Source: Arthrobacter sp. 31Y
Lineage (GTDB): Bacteria; Actinomycetota; Actinomycetes; Actinomycetales; Micrococcaceae
DNA: 64,000 nucleotides
NCBI RefSeq assembly: GCF_000526335.1
Contig: NZ_JAFW01000001.1
Span: 1,364,001-1,428,000 of the forward strand
Direction of reading: 5' to 3'
The notes below the pieces were generated by a model that saw only the letters and a program-made list of their open reading frames with translations, had not been told where the DNA came from and ran no database searches. The translations under genes and the position numbers were made by a program. Below, in pieces: positions 16,764 to 24,620 of the stretch (its first letter is position 1; every line of letters begins with the position of its first letter).

Positions 16764-17318
16764 ATGATGACTCTCCCCGCTTCCGTCACCACCGGCACCT
16801 GGACCCTCGACGCTTCCCACAGCGAAATCGGCTTCACCGTCCGCCACGCAGGCATCAGCAAGGTCCGCGGCCAGTTCAAGGACGCCACGGCCACCTTGGA
16901 AGTTGGCGAGACGCTGACCGATTCCAAGGTCACAGCCACCATCCAGACCGCCAGCTTCGACTCCGGCGACGTCAACCGCGACGGCCACGTCAAGGGCGAA
17001 GACTTCTTCGACGTAGAGAAGTTCCCGGAAATCACCTTCGTGTCCCGCCACGTCAAGGCCAACGGAAACAGCTTCGACCTCGTGGGCGATCTCACAATCA
17101 AGGGCGTGACCAAGGAAGTATCCATCGAAACCGAATTCAACGGTGTTGCAGTGGATCCCTTCGGCAACACCCGGGCCGGCGTCTCCGGCGAAACCACCAT
17201 CAGCCGCAAGGACTTCGGCCTCACGTGGAACGCTGTCCTCGAAGCCGGTGGCGTCCTGGTCAGCGACAAGGTAGTCATCAACCTCGAGCTCGCGTTCATC
17301 GCACCGGCCGCCGCGTAG
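16764..17318 (+). CDS. YceI family lipid-binding-type protein
   Basis: 184 residues. The family signature is TWTLDASHSEIGFTVRHAGI near the N-terminus, then GQFKDATATLEV, and later DLTIKGVTKEV and RKDFGLTWN. YceI proteins form a lipocalin-like barrel that binds polyisoprenoid or amphipathic molecules. No signal peptide is present, so this one is probably cytoplasmic. It is transcribed alone, with a strong terminator at 17359. Confidence 0.92.
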   Translation: MMTLPASVTTGTWTLDASHSEIGFTVRHAGISKVRGQFKDATATLEVGETLTDSKVTATIQTASFDSGDVNRDGHVKGEDFFDVEKFPEITFVSRHVKANGNSFDLVGDLTIKGVTKEVSIETEFNGVAVDPFGNTRAGVSGETTISRKDFGLTWNAVLEAGGVLVSDKVVINLELAFIAPAAA

Positions 17319-17358
17319 TCCTTCAACACCTGGCCCGATCCTCCGGGCATGCGTCCGC

Positions 17359-17399
17359 AAACGGCGCCCTGCACAGCTCACGCTGTGGGGGCGCCGTTT
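17359..17399 (+). terminator. Intrinsic terminator of the YceI gene
   Basis: Arms AAACGGCGCCC (from 17359) and GGGCGCCGTTT (to 17399) enclose an inner TGCACAGC/GCTGTG pairing. The stem has about 17 bp with a short loop. It lies 40 bp after the yceI stop. Confidence 0.8.
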
Positions 17400-17508
17400 C
17401 GTATATGGAGAAGTCACTTCGCAATTGTTCGGTAAGAAGCCTGTATTTAGCTGCGCGTTAGCTCCGAATTTCCTATGCATCCTTCAACCTGCGGTCTAAA
17501 GTGATGCC

Positions 17509-18207
17509 ATGAGTACCCCAGACGAAACACCACAGCCACAGCAGCCCGGCTCCCAGCCTCCGCAGCCCGGCAATGTTCCTCCTGCGGGCTACCAACCACC
17601 CCAGGGATACCAGCCACCGCAGGGTTACCAGCCGCCGTCGCAACCGGGCCAGTATTCACAGCCCGCGCCACCGCCGCCCGGCCCCGGCCAGCCTGCCCCG
17701 GGGCAGCCTGGATTCCATTTCGAAATGCCCACGGACGGTCCCCGCAACTTCAACGACGTGATGCCGCAGGGCGGCTTCTCGGGAATGTTCAAAACCCAGG
17801 GTCTGCCAACTGAACTGAAGGTGTCCTACTTCATCTGGGTGATCTCCGGACTTCTGGGCCTCTTGTTTGGACTCATCGGATTCTTCGCCGTCATCGCAGC
17901 ATTCGCCTTCGCGCCCGGTTTTGCTGCCATCGCACTGATCCTCCTCCTTCTCGCCCTGGCGGTGGCCGCCGCACAGGTGGTCCTGGCTATGAAAATGAAG
18001 GAAGGCAAGGAGTGGGCACGCCTGGCGTTGACCATCGTGGCCGCAGTCTCCCTGCTGTTGTCCATTTTTGGCGCAGCAAATGGCGGCGGATCAGGCATGG
18101 GACTGGGAGGCAACTGGTTCGGCTTCCTGGTCAGCGCTGTAGCAGTGGTCCTGATGTGGTTGCCGAATTCGCAGCTTTGGTTCAAGGCAGTGAAGGGCCA
18201 GGTTTAA
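17509..18207 (+). CDS. Proline/glutamine-rich membrane protein (unrecognised)
   Basis: 232 residues. Residues 1-75 are low-complexity Pro/Gln/Gly with repeats of GYQPPQ. Three or four hydrophobic helices follow (about residues 108-135, 138-160, 168-190 and 200-218). A cytoplasmic-looking motif MKMKEGKEWARLAL is shared in form with the next gene (VRKGRNWARILG), so the two are probably paralogues of a DUF4870-like architecture. No catalytic motif. A terminator-like hairpin follows. Confidence 0.7.
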   Translation: MSTPDETPQPQQPGSQPPQPGNVPPAGYQPPQGYQPPQGYQPPSQPGQYSQPAPPPPGPGQPAPGQPGFHFEMPTDGPRNFNDVMPQGGFSGMFKTQGLPTELKVSYFIWVISGLLGLLFGLIGFFAVIAAFAFAPGFAAIALILLLLALAVAAAQVVLAMKMKEGKEWARLALTIVAAVSLLLSIFGAANGGGSGMGLGGNWFGFLVSAVAVVLMWLPNSQLWFKAVKGQV

Positions 18208-18255
18208 CGCAGACGCAACAGCCGCCGTCGTGCGTTGTCGGCGGAAATGAAGTCT

Positions 18256-18294
18256 GAAGGCCGCGGTTGAATCCTCCGGGATCCCGCGGCCTTC
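18256..18294 (+). terminator. Hairpin downstream of the first proline-rich membrane protein
   Basis: Arms GAAGGCCGCGG (18256-18266) and CCGCGGCCTTC (18284-18294) pair perfectly over 11 bp around an 17-base loop. It lies about 50 bp after the stop, so it is likely a terminator. The rest of the 261-bp gap to the next gene shows no clear gene; it should hold that gene's promoter. Confidence 0.65.
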
Positions 18295-18468
18295 ATCATG
18301 AAGGCGTAAGCCGAGATGATGATTTTTCGGGTCAGCTTGAAATACCTGCGTGTGATCGTCTGCAGCGTCGGACCCGGGAGGTACGGTGGTAGCAGAACCA
18401 CGCTGGGGGCAGGGTCATTTTGCTGATCCCGGCGGCCGCACAAGCAGTCGAACAAGCAAAGGAATGCC

Positions 18469-19224
18469 ATGAGCAACCCTCCGTACCCGCCGGCCAACCC
18501 AGGCGAGAACAGCCAGCCCGAAACCAACGGCTCCCAGCCTTCCGCACCGCAGCCTCCGGCACCCCAGTATGGACAGCCAGCTGCTCCGCAGTACGGCCAG
18601 ATGTCCCCTGAAGGTCAGCCTCCCGCTGCGCCGCAGTACGGTCAGCAGGCTCCCGTTGCGCCCCAGTACGGCCAGCAGTCCCCCGCTGCGCCCCAGTACG
18701 GGCAGCAGCCTCCCGCTGCTCCGCAGTACGGCCAAGACACCAACTGGCCGAGCCAGCAGCCCGGGCCCACCACCGTGCCGCAAATGGTCAACATCGCTTT
18801 CTGGTTGATCGTGGGCGCCGGCGCAATCTGGCTCATCTCCCTCATCATTTCCATGGCCGCCATCAACGATCCCGCCATGCGGAGCATGTTTGAAGACCAG
18901 ATGGCAGCGGGAGGTGCAGCTGACGTGAGGTTCGAGGACGTGCAAGGTTTCATCGTAGGCACCATGGTGGTCATGGCAATCATCGGGGCTGCGCTCTACG
19001 CCCTGGTTGCCCTGAATGTCCGCAAGGGCCGCAACTGGGCACGAATCCTCGGAACAATTCTGGCCGCAATCTCCATCTTCATGCTGGTGCCGCTGAGCCT
19101 CGGCACTCTTGCCGGTCTCATGGGAATCGCCGCGATCGTCTTGCTGTACCTGCCGGCGTCGGCTCCGTATTTCCGTAAGGCGCAGCCGTTCGGCAACACG
19201 TACCAGAACCCCTACGGCCGCTAA
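18469..19224 (+). CDS. Proline-rich membrane protein with APQYGQ repeats (unrecognised)
   Basis: 251 residues. The first 100 residues contain at least six copies of PQYGQ in a Pro/Ala/Gln-rich setting. The rest carries about four membrane helices (for example FWLIVGAGAIWLISLIISMA) and the motif VRKGRNWARILGTILAAISI. It resembles the gene upstream in layout, and the pair probably arose by duplication. The repeated DNA unit (CCGCAGTACGG and variants) could change copy number by slippage. Function unknown. Confidence 0.7.
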   Translation: MSNPPYPPANPGENSQPETNGSQPSAPQPPAPQYGQPAAPQYGQMSPEGQPPAAPQYGQQAPVAPQYGQQSPAAPQYGQQPPAAPQYGQDTNWPSQQPGPTTVPQMVNIAFWLIVGAGAIWLISLIISMAAINDPAMRSMFEDQMAAGGAADVRFEDVQGFIVGTMVVMAIIGAALYALVALNVRKGRNWARILGTILAAISIFMLVPLSLGTLAGLMGIAAIVLLYLPASAPYFRKAQPFGNTYQNPYGR

Positions 19225-19272
19225 ACTCGCAGGCATTCCAAACACACCACGCGGGCGCGGACCCGGCGAAGG

Positions 19273-20001
19273 CTAAACGGCCTGACCCGGTGTCTGCGCC
19301 CGTTGTGCGTGGTAGGCGAGGATCTGAAGCTCGGTTGCCATATCCACCTTGCGGAGGTTGACGTGCGGGGGGACTTGCAGCAGCACGGGGGCAAAGCTGA
19401 GGACACTCCGGATCCCGGCGGCAATGACGCGGTCACATACAGCCTGGGCCACCGTGGCAGGCAACGCCAGCACCACCATGTTGGTATGGGTCCGTTCCAG
19501 GACACGTTCCAGTTCAGCGGAGTCACTGACCCGCAACCAGCCCACCTCGTTGCCGATCACCATGGGGTCGGCGTCGAAAATGGCTACGACGTCGAAGCCG
19601 CGGGACTCGAAGCCGCCATACCGGGCAAGGGCTTTGCCGAGGTTACCGGCGCCGACAATCGCGACCTTCCAGTCGTGGGTCAGGCCGAGGGCTGCCGCGA
19701 TGTGGCGGCTCAAATACTGGACTTCGTAACCGACGCCGCGGGTCCCATAGGAGCCGACGTAGGAAAGGTCCTTGCGGAGCGTGGATGAGCTGACGCCCGA
19801 GGCCTCCGCCAGCGCTTCAGAGGAAACCCGCTCAACGCCTTCGGCCAAAAGAGAGTTCAGTGCGCGCAAATAGAGGGTCATCCGGGCCACAGCCGCGGGC
19901 GGGATCTGCTTAGTGGCAGGTTCGTTGTCCCCGGTTGTTGCTTCCGGGGACGGTTCCAGCGCAGTCACGGTACTCTCCATTGCGTCGCTTTGTTGTTCCA
20001 C
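19273..20001 (-). CDS. rex: Redox-sensing transcriptional repressor Rex
   Basis: 242 residues from a GTG at 20001 preceded by GAGGG at good spacing; an ATG at 19980 would give 235 residues and cannot be excluded. The N-terminal winged helix includes EASGVSSSTLRKDLSYVG followed by the turn GTRGVGYEV. The Rossmann NAD(H) domain has VAIVGAGNLGKALARYGGF. Rex senses the NADH/NAD ratio and represses respiratory and fermentative genes. The glutaredoxin-like gene lies upstream on the same strand, 55 bp away. Confidence 0.93.
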   Translation of the reverse strand: MEQQSDAMESTVTALEPSPEATTGDNEPATKQIPPAAVARMTLYLRALNSLLAEGVERVSSEALAEASGVSSSTLRKDLSYVGSYGTRGVGYEVQYLSRHIAAALGLTHDWKVAIVGAGNLGKALARYGGFESRGFDVVAIFDADPMVIGNEVGWLRVSDSAELERVLERTHTNMVVLALPATVAQAVCDRVIAAGIRSVLSFAPVLLQVPPHVNLRKVDMATELQILAYHAQRAQTPGQAV

Positions 20002-20056
20002 TCTATGACCCTCGGCCGGACTCAACAAAAGCCATTACTTGCGGGTAGTTCCACCC

Positions 20057-20311
20057 TCAGCCCTCCATGACTTTCATCAAGGTCCGGGTGAGCCGTTCCT
20101 CGTCGATCTTCCAGAAATCGCGCTGGATGCCGTCCACCAGCACCACTGGAATCTCCTCAGCGAACCGCTCCTGCAGTTGGGGGTCGCCGTCGATCTTCTG
20201 CTCGGTCCACTGCACGCCAAGACTTTTTGTGACGCGCTCGACGGCGGCACGCGCCTCCGTGCAGAGGTGACAGTCAGCTTTGGTGAGGAGAACGACGTCG
20301 GGAATGGCCAT
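20057..20311 (-). CDS. Glutaredoxin-like small thiol protein
   Basis: 84 residues with a thioredoxin-fold start (DVVLLTKADCHLCTEARAAV) carrying a CHLC active site near residues 14-17. The C-terminal part contains the expected EEIPVVLVDG, with the cis-Pro. This is the short DUF836/glutaredoxin type. Position just upstream of rex is common in actinobacteria and suggests co-expression. The precise partner is unknown. Confidence 0.85.
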   Translation of the reverse strand: MAIPDVVLLTKADCHLCTEARAAVERVTKSLGVQWTEQKIDGDPQLQERFAEEIPVVLVDGIQRDFWKIDEERLTRTLMKVMEG

Positions 20312-20411
20312 GTTTCAAAGGTACCGGCCCAACACTGCCTCACATCCCAGGCCCGGGTGACACCGTCATGCGTCTACAACGCCGGCCCCGGTGATTGACT
20401 AGACTCAAGGC

Positions 20412-21275
20412 ATGCCCGAGGAGAAGAACGCCGCCGTGGTCGCAGATGCCTTGGTGCAGCAGGACGCCGCACAGAGGAACGCGGCCAAAAAGGACATCGC
20501 CCGGAAGTATGCCGGCGAGGCCGCTTTCTTCGACGTCGACAATACGTTGATGAAGGGTGCAAGTCTCTTCCACGTTGCGCGCAAAATGTATGAGCGCAAA
20601 GCGTTCACGCTTTCCCAGGCCGCTGGATTCGCCTGGAAGCAGTTCAAGTTCGTCATGCGGGGCGAGAACATGGAAGACGTCCATTCGGTACGCGACTCCG
20701 CCCTGACGCTTGCTGCAGGTATCACCGTGGAAGACATCAAAGCTTTGGGCGAAGAGGTCTATGACGAAATGATCGAGTCACGGATCTGGCCGGGAACCAA
20801 GGCGCTGGCAGAACAACACCTTCGGGTCGGCAGGAAAGTGTGGCTCGTGACGGCCACGCCCATCGAAGTGGCCACTGTCATTTCCACCCGGCTCGGCCTC
20901 ACCGGCGCTCTCGGGACCGTTGGCGAGGTGGACGACGGCGTGTACACGGGAAAGCTTGTGGGCGACATCCTGCACGGACCAGCCAAGGCAATCGCGGTCC
21001 AACTCGTGGCAGACCGCGAGGGGCTGGATTTGGACCACTGCTGGGCCTACAGCGACTCCGCCAACGACATCCCCCTGCTCACTATGGTGGGGCATCCTGT
21101 GGTCATCAACCCGGACGCAAAGCTGCGCCGCCATGCCCGCGAAAATAACTGGCCCGTCTACGATTTCCGTTCCGGACGCCGCGCCGCAACACTCGGGCTC
21201 AAAGCCGCGACCGTCGGCGGAGCCGTCTACGGCCTGTGGCGCGGATTCTCAAAGTTCCGCGGCCCCCGCCTCTAA
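20412..21275 (+). CDS. HAD-IB family phosphatase (SerB-like)
   Basis: 287 residues. Motif I is AAFFDVDNTLMKG with nucleophile Asp41 and Asp43. Motif II is in VTATPIEVA, and motif III is SDSANDIPLLTMVGHPVVINPD-like near residues 218-238, quoted here only in outline. This is the phosphoserine-phosphatase-related HAD-IB group. It starts divergently from the glutaredoxin-like gene. The 32-bp repeat array begins 7 bp after its stop codon. Substrate unknown. Confidence 0.88.
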   Translation: MPEEKNAAVVADALVQQDAAQRNAAKKDIARKYAGEAAFFDVDNTLMKGASLFHVARKMYERKAFTLSQAAGFAWKQFKFVMRGENMEDVHSVRDSALTLAAGITVEDIKALGEEVYDEMIESRIWPGTKALAEQHLRVGRKVWLVTATPIEVATVISTRLGLTGALGTVGEVDDGVYTGKLVGDILHGPAKAIAVQLVADREGLDLDHCWAYSDSANDIPLLTMVGHPVVINPDAKLRRHARENNWPVYDFRSGRRAATLGLKAATVGGAVYGLWRGFSKFRGPRL

Positions 21276-21281
21276 CCCTCT

Positions 21282-21409
21282 CTCACCCCCCGCATGCTTG
21301 AACCCAACCCTCACTCACCCCCCGCATGCTTGAACCCAACCCTCACTCACCCCCCGCATGCTTGAACCCAACCCTCACTCACCCCCCGCGTGCTTGAACC
21401 CAACCCTCA
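21282..21409 (+). repeat. Tandem array 1: four units of a 32-bp repeat
   Basis: Exact 32-bp period with units starting at 21282, 21314, 21346 and 21378, then a partial unit at 21410. Each unit begins CTCACCCCCCGC and contains GCTTGAACCCAACCCTCA; only one base (A to G) differs among the four. It lies between the HAD gene and the nuclease-like gene. The reverse complement of array 2 (22437-22559) matches the unit at 23 of 32 positions with the same period. Confidence 0.95.
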
Positions 21410-21439
21410 CTCACCCCTCAACGGCTTCGTCTCCAGACC

Positions 21440-21448
21440 TGTGGATAA
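21440..21448 (-). promoter_or_regulatory. Consensus DnaA-box-like sequence upstream of the nuclease-like gene
   Basis: TGTGGATAA on the plus strand is the exact reverse complement of the DnaA box TTATCCACA. It is 40 bp upstream of the nuclease-like gene and 30 bp after array 1. A single 9-mer match is weak evidence on its own. Confidence 0.35.
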
Positions 21449-21487
21449 CTTCTGCGCCTCAGCTCAATTGTGGGCAAGAATGCCGGT

Positions 21488-22450
21488 ATGCAACCGCCGA
21501 TTCCCGTCCCCTCTCAGCTCGCATCCGCTCCATTTACCCTCAAGGAGGCCAGGGCCGCCGGCCTTGCCCATCCGCAGCTTTGGAACCGCGTCGGCATTGA
21601 AAGTGTCAGCCAGGGCATTTACCGGCCGGCAAATTGGGAATTCGACCTTGAGGCAGCTGCCCGATCGCTGTCAGCTGCTACCCCTGGCGCTTGGATCTCC
21701 CACGTCACCGCCGCCAAACTCCATGGATTCCCGCTTCCTCCGTGGCTATCTGACTCAAACGAGCTGCACCTGAGTAAGCCGAGGAATCTGCCGTCAGTGC
21801 GCCGAAAAGGAGTAACCGGGCACACTCTTGTGGTCTCGAACGGCGAAATCGAGTTGGTTCGAGGCACCTGGATCAGCACTCGTCCAAGGACCTGGTTGGA
21901 TTTGGCGCGCGTGCTGCCGCTAAAGGAGCTTGTGTGCATCGGTGACGCACTCATTCGCATACCGAGGCCCGACTTTGAAGAGCGGGCAACACCGTTCACA
22001 ACACTCGATGCACTTCGCGCCATGGTGGACCGGCACAAGAATCTGCAAGGGGTCGTCCGAGCCAGGGAGGCTCTCGACCTTATGCGGATCGGGGCCGATT
22101 CAGTGCCCGAATCGATGCTGCGCCTCGCGATGCTCGATGCTGGGCTTCCCGAGCCAGAACTGCAGGCGCGGCTCTATCTCAGCGACCCGTTCTCACCGTC
22201 CGCGGACCTTGGGTACCGGAAGCAGCGGGTCGCCATCCAGTACGACGGCGGCCATCACCTTGAGGAGGAACAGATGCTTAGCGATCGGCGCAGGGATAAG
22301 GCTTTCAAAGCTGCGGGTTGGACAGTCCTGGTTTTCGACAAGGCAGACTTGACTGACGATTTCGGTGCAGCAGTTCGCCAGATCAAGAAAGTTCTAAGGG
22401 GCGCTTGGGTCGATCCCGCCGTCGAGTCAGGTTTTGCACGCGGGAATTGA
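21488..22450 (+). CDS. AbiEi-like/DUF559 protein with a Vsr-type endonuclease fold (putative nuclease)
   Basis: 320 residues from ATG 21488; a GTG 18 bp upstream is also in frame and no strong ribosome-binding site separates them. The N-terminal 45 residues (APFTLKEARAAGLAHPQLWN, then GIYRP) look like the AbiEi winged-helix domain. The C-terminal 95 residues carry the DUF559/very-short-patch-repair-like core: VAIQYDGGHHLEEEQMLSDR, then RDKAFKAAGWTVLVFDKADL, with candidate catalytic Asp, His-His, Gln and Asp-Arg. The last codons lie inside the first unit of repeat array 2. No partner toxin or methylase is adjacent. Nuclease activity is inferred from fold only. Confidence 0.75.
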   Translation: MQPPIPVPSQLASAPFTLKEARAAGLAHPQLWNRVGIESVSQGIYRPANWEFDLEAAARSLSAATPGAWISHVTAAKLHGFPLPPWLSDSNELHLSKPRNLPSVRRKGVTGHTLVVSNGEIELVRGTWISTRPRTWLDLARVLPLKELVCIGDALIRIPRPDFEERATPFTTLDALRAMVDRHKNLQGVVRAREALDLMRIGADSVPESMLRLAMLDAGLPEPELQARLYLSDPFSPSADLGYRKQRVAIQYDGGHHLEEEQMLSDRRRDKAFKAAGWTVLVFDKADLTDDFGAAVRQIKKVLRGAWVDPAVESGFARGN

Positions 22451-22559
22451 GCGAGCGTCCGGCCCAAACACGCGGGAGGTGAGCGAGCGTCCGGCCCAAA
22501 CACGCGGGACGTGACAGAGCGACCGGCCCAAACACCCGAGAGGTGAGAGAGCGTCGGGG
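22437..22559 (-). repeat. Tandem array 2: four units of the 32-bp repeat, opposite orientation
   Basis: Units start at 22437, 22469, 22501 and 22533 with an exact 32-bp period; the fourth is degenerate and shortened. On the minus strand each unit reads TTTGGGCCGGACGCTCGC followed by TCACCTCCCGCGTG. Compared with array 1, 23 of 32 bases agree, so both arrays are one family placed as inverted flanks of the nuclease-like gene. The first unit overlaps that gene's final codons and stop. Confidence 0.92.
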
Positions 22560-22563
22560 ACGC

Positions 22564-22598
22564 AAAAATGCCCGCCGCCTCGGAAGGCAGCGGGCATT
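22564..22598 (-). terminator. Intrinsic terminator of the bS22 gene
   Basis: Arms AATGCCCGCCGCCT (22567-22580) and AGGCAGCGGGCATT (22585-22598) form a 14-bp stem with one mismatch and a 4-base loop. On the minus strand it is followed by a run of T. Confidence 0.85.
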
Positions 22599-22617
22599 CA
22601 CGCTTGATGAAGTATCT

Positions 22618-22716
22618 CTACTTCTTATTGCGGCGCTGGTGGCGAGTCTTGCGAAGCAGCTTGCGGTGCTTCTTCTTGGCCATACGCTTGCGGCGCTTCT
22701 TAATAACTGAACCCAC
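22618..22716 (-). CDS. Small ribosomal subunit protein bS22 (AURKAIP1/COX24-type)
   Basis: A 32-residue, extremely basic protein starting MGSVIKKRRKRMAKKK and ending RHQRRNKK. This is the actinobacterial 30S protein bS22, known from mycobacterial ribosome structures. The start is a GTG at 22716 with AAGGA 7 nt upstream. It is too short for most gene finders. A terminator follows 20 bp after the stop. The HTH gene upstream on the same strand is its usual neighbour in actinobacteria. Confidence 0.93.
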   Translation of the reverse strand: MGSVIKKRRKRMAKKKHRKLLRKTRHQRRNKK

Positions 22717-22880
22717 GAAAGTTCCTTACAAACTAGAAGTTCCTGTCTGTTGGAACCGGTCCGCGGAAGCAGACAGTACAACTGACAGATTCTTACATTG
22801 ACGTAAAACGTTCCTTAACAGAGTACCGCTTCAAAGGGGCACCCCATGACCACGGTCCGGAGAACGGACCCCGGCAGGCC

Positions 22881-23093
22881 TCAGGCGGTCTCGGATTGTC
22901 CGTCCACCACAGCACCTTTGAGGTACTGGGCAACAGCCTCTTCAGGGACCCGGAAGGAACGGCCGAACCTCACGGCGGGCATTTCCCCTGAGTGGACCAG
23001 GCGATACACGGTCATTTTGGAAACGCGCAGGACGTCGGCCACTTCGGCCACCGTCATGAAACGCGCATTCGAGAAGTTAGTCTCCGCGGACAT
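22881..23093 (-). CDS. Excisionase-type helix-turn-helix DNA-binding protein
   Basis: 70 residues from ATG 23093; a frame extension to 23411 has no support. The whole protein is one MerR/excisionase-like HTH: FMTVAEVADVLRVSKMTVYR, then LVHSGEMPAVRFGRSFRVPE. It is a conserved single-domain protein found beside bS22 in actinobacteria; the target is unknown to me. AAAGGA lies 10 nt before the start. Confidence 0.88.
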   Translation of the reverse strand: MSAETNFSNARFMTVAEVADVLRVSKMTVYRLVHSGEMPAVRFGRSFRVPEEAVAQYLKGAVVDGQSETA

Positions 23094-23240
23094 TTCCCAT
23101 ATTCCTTTGCTCTCAGACAGTAGGACACCCCCAGTGGAACGGTGTGCCGATGCTGAGCCATCAAACAACCATGTGCTAGATACTCTAGAGGCTGATGGGG
23201 CCAATGTGAAAGAGCCTGGCGCCTGGTTCTGTCCATTACG

Positions 23241-23292
23241 GGGGTTCCCTGCTGGAAGTGCCGGGCGCACGGCATGTTCGGCAGGGAACCCC
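23241..23292 (-). terminator. Long hairpin between DAHP synthase and the HTH gene
   Basis: GGGGTTCCCTGC (23241-23252) and GCAGGGAACCCC (23281-23292) are a perfect 12-bp inverted repeat around a 28-base loop. An overlapping second pairing is possible between GCACGGCA in the loop and TGCCGTGC beyond the right arm (near 23308). It is about 45 bp past the DAHP synthase stop, so a terminator is the simplest reading, though a T-run is lacking. Confidence 0.55.
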
Positions 23293-23335
23293 TGTGCCGG
23301 GCCACGTGCCGTGCCCCCGGCCCACCGCTCCGGGC

Positions 23336-24475
23336 CTAAGCCGCAACCACTGCCCGGCGTTTCCGTGCCGACGCCGCGAGCTGCTCCAACACGGAAGCCG
23401 TGACGTCCCACTCCATGCAGGCATCGGTGACGCTCTGGCCGTAGACGAGCTCCTGCTCTCCGGAAAGCTGCTTGGCCACATCCAGGTTCTGCGCGCCTCC
23501 TACAAGGAAACTCTCCAGCATGATGCCGGCGATCGGCGAAGTCTCCCCCGCTTCGAGCTGCGCCCCGATTTCCAGTGCAACCTCAGCTTGGCGGTGATGG
23601 CTCTTGCCACTGTTGGCGTGGCTGGCATCCACGATCAAGCGCGGGTTCAGCCCCTTCGCTGCAAGCTTGGATGACGCAGCTGCAACATCGGCAGCGGAGT
23701 AGTTGGGACCCTTGCGTCCGCCGCGGAGGATCACGTGCGTATCCGGGTTACCGGACGTCGCCACCAAAGCTGCGCGGCCGTCGTCGTCGATTCCCAAGAA
23801 AGCCTGCTCAGCAGCAGAAGCGCCGCAAGCGTCAATGGCCACCTGGAGGTCGCCGTCGGTGCCGTTCTTGAAGCCGATGGGCATGGACAGCCCCGAAGCG
23901 AGTTGGCGGTGGATCTGGCTTTCGGTGGTGCGGGCGCCAATAGCTCCCCAGGAGACGAGGTCAGCCATGTACTGCGGGCTGATGGGCTCCAGGAACTCGG
24001 TGGCAGTGGGCAGGCCCAATGCGGTGACCTGCTTCAGGAAACCGCGGGCGGCGCGGAGGCCTGCGGCGATGTCGTGGCTGCCGTCCAAGTGGGGATCGTT
24101 GATGAGGCCCTTCCAGCCAACAGTGGTGCGCGGCTTCTCGAAGTAGGTCCGCATGACAATCAGCAGGTCTTCCTTGTGCTTCTCGGCCTGGCTGACCAAG
24201 CGGCGGGCGTATTCGAGGCCGGCCTTGGGGTCGTGAATGGAGCACGGGCCAACGATCACCAGGAGGCGGTCATCCACGCCGTCCATGATGGCGCGGACCT
24301 GGTCACGGCCGCGGTCGACGACGGCAGCTGAGCGGCCGTCCAGCGGCAACTCAGCGATGAGGTCCTGCGGGGCCGGAAGTGGCTCGAATCGGGCCACCCG
24401 CAGGTTTGAGGTGGCGGGCTGAGTCGCGTCAGGGGCGTCGAGCGATTCGGTGGATTCTGCGGCGATGCTGGTCAT
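23336..24475 (-). CDS. aroG: 3-deoxy-7-phosphoheptulonate (DAHP) synthase, class I
   Basis: 379 residues. It condenses phosphoenolpyruvate and erythrose 4-phosphate, the first step of the shikimate pathway. Class I signatures are VGPCSIHDPKAGLEYARRL near residue 95, LRGGRKGPNYSA near 250 and VDASHANSGKSHHRQ near 285, with metal-binding Cys and His. The 5' region carries a short aromatic-rich leader ORF and mutually adjacent hairpins, so expression is probably attenuated by aromatic amino acid supply. Confidence 0.94.
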   Translation of the reverse strand: MTSIAAESTESLDAPDATQPATSNLRVARFEPLPAPQDLIAELPLDGRSAAVVDRGRDQVRAIMDGVDDRLLVIVGPCSIHDPKAGLEYARRLVSQAEKHKEDLLIVMRTYFEKPRTTVGWKGLINDPHLDGSHDIAAGLRAARGFLKQVTALGLPTATEFLEPISPQYMADLVSWGAIGARTTESQIHRQLASGLSMPIGFKNGTDGDLQVAIDACGASAAEQAFLGIDDDGRAALVATSGNPDTHVILRGGRKGPNYSAADVAAASSKLAAKGLNPRLIVDASHANSGKSHHRQAEVALEIGAQLEAGETSPIAGIMLESFLVGGAQNLDVAKQLSGEQELVYGQSVTDACMEWDVTASVLEQLAASARKRRAVVAA

Positions 24476-24501
24476 TTCTGGGTCCTGTTCCGGGATGCGG
24501 A

Positions 24502-24620
24502 GCGGGCCCCTTTTCAGAACCCGCCGGATATGGCGAAGGGCAGAGAATAATCTCTGCCCTGTTGGCTCTGAAGGAAAGTTGGATGCGTGTCAGTTAGACG
24601 CGGGCCCCTCCAGAGCCAAC
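24502..24620 (-). promoter_or_regulatory. Candidate attenuation leader of DAHP synthase
   Basis: On the minus strand, arm GTTGGCTCTG inside the leader ORF (24611-24620) can pair perfectly with CAGAGCCAAC (24561-24570). The next 24 bases form a perfect 9-bp hairpin, AGGGCAGAG/CTCTGCCCT (24537-24560). A 10-base direct repeat GCGGGCCCCT occurs both in the leader ORF (24600-24609) and near the aroG ribosome-binding region (24502-24511). No T-run follows the hairpin, so control could be on translation start rather than termination. Structures are read by eye. Confidence 0.6.

Noticed and set aside
21282..22559. CRISPR array at the 32-bp repeats
   Set aside because: The repeats are directly tandem with no unique spacers, the unit is GC-rich and not palindromic as in CRISPR repeats, and no cas gene is present.
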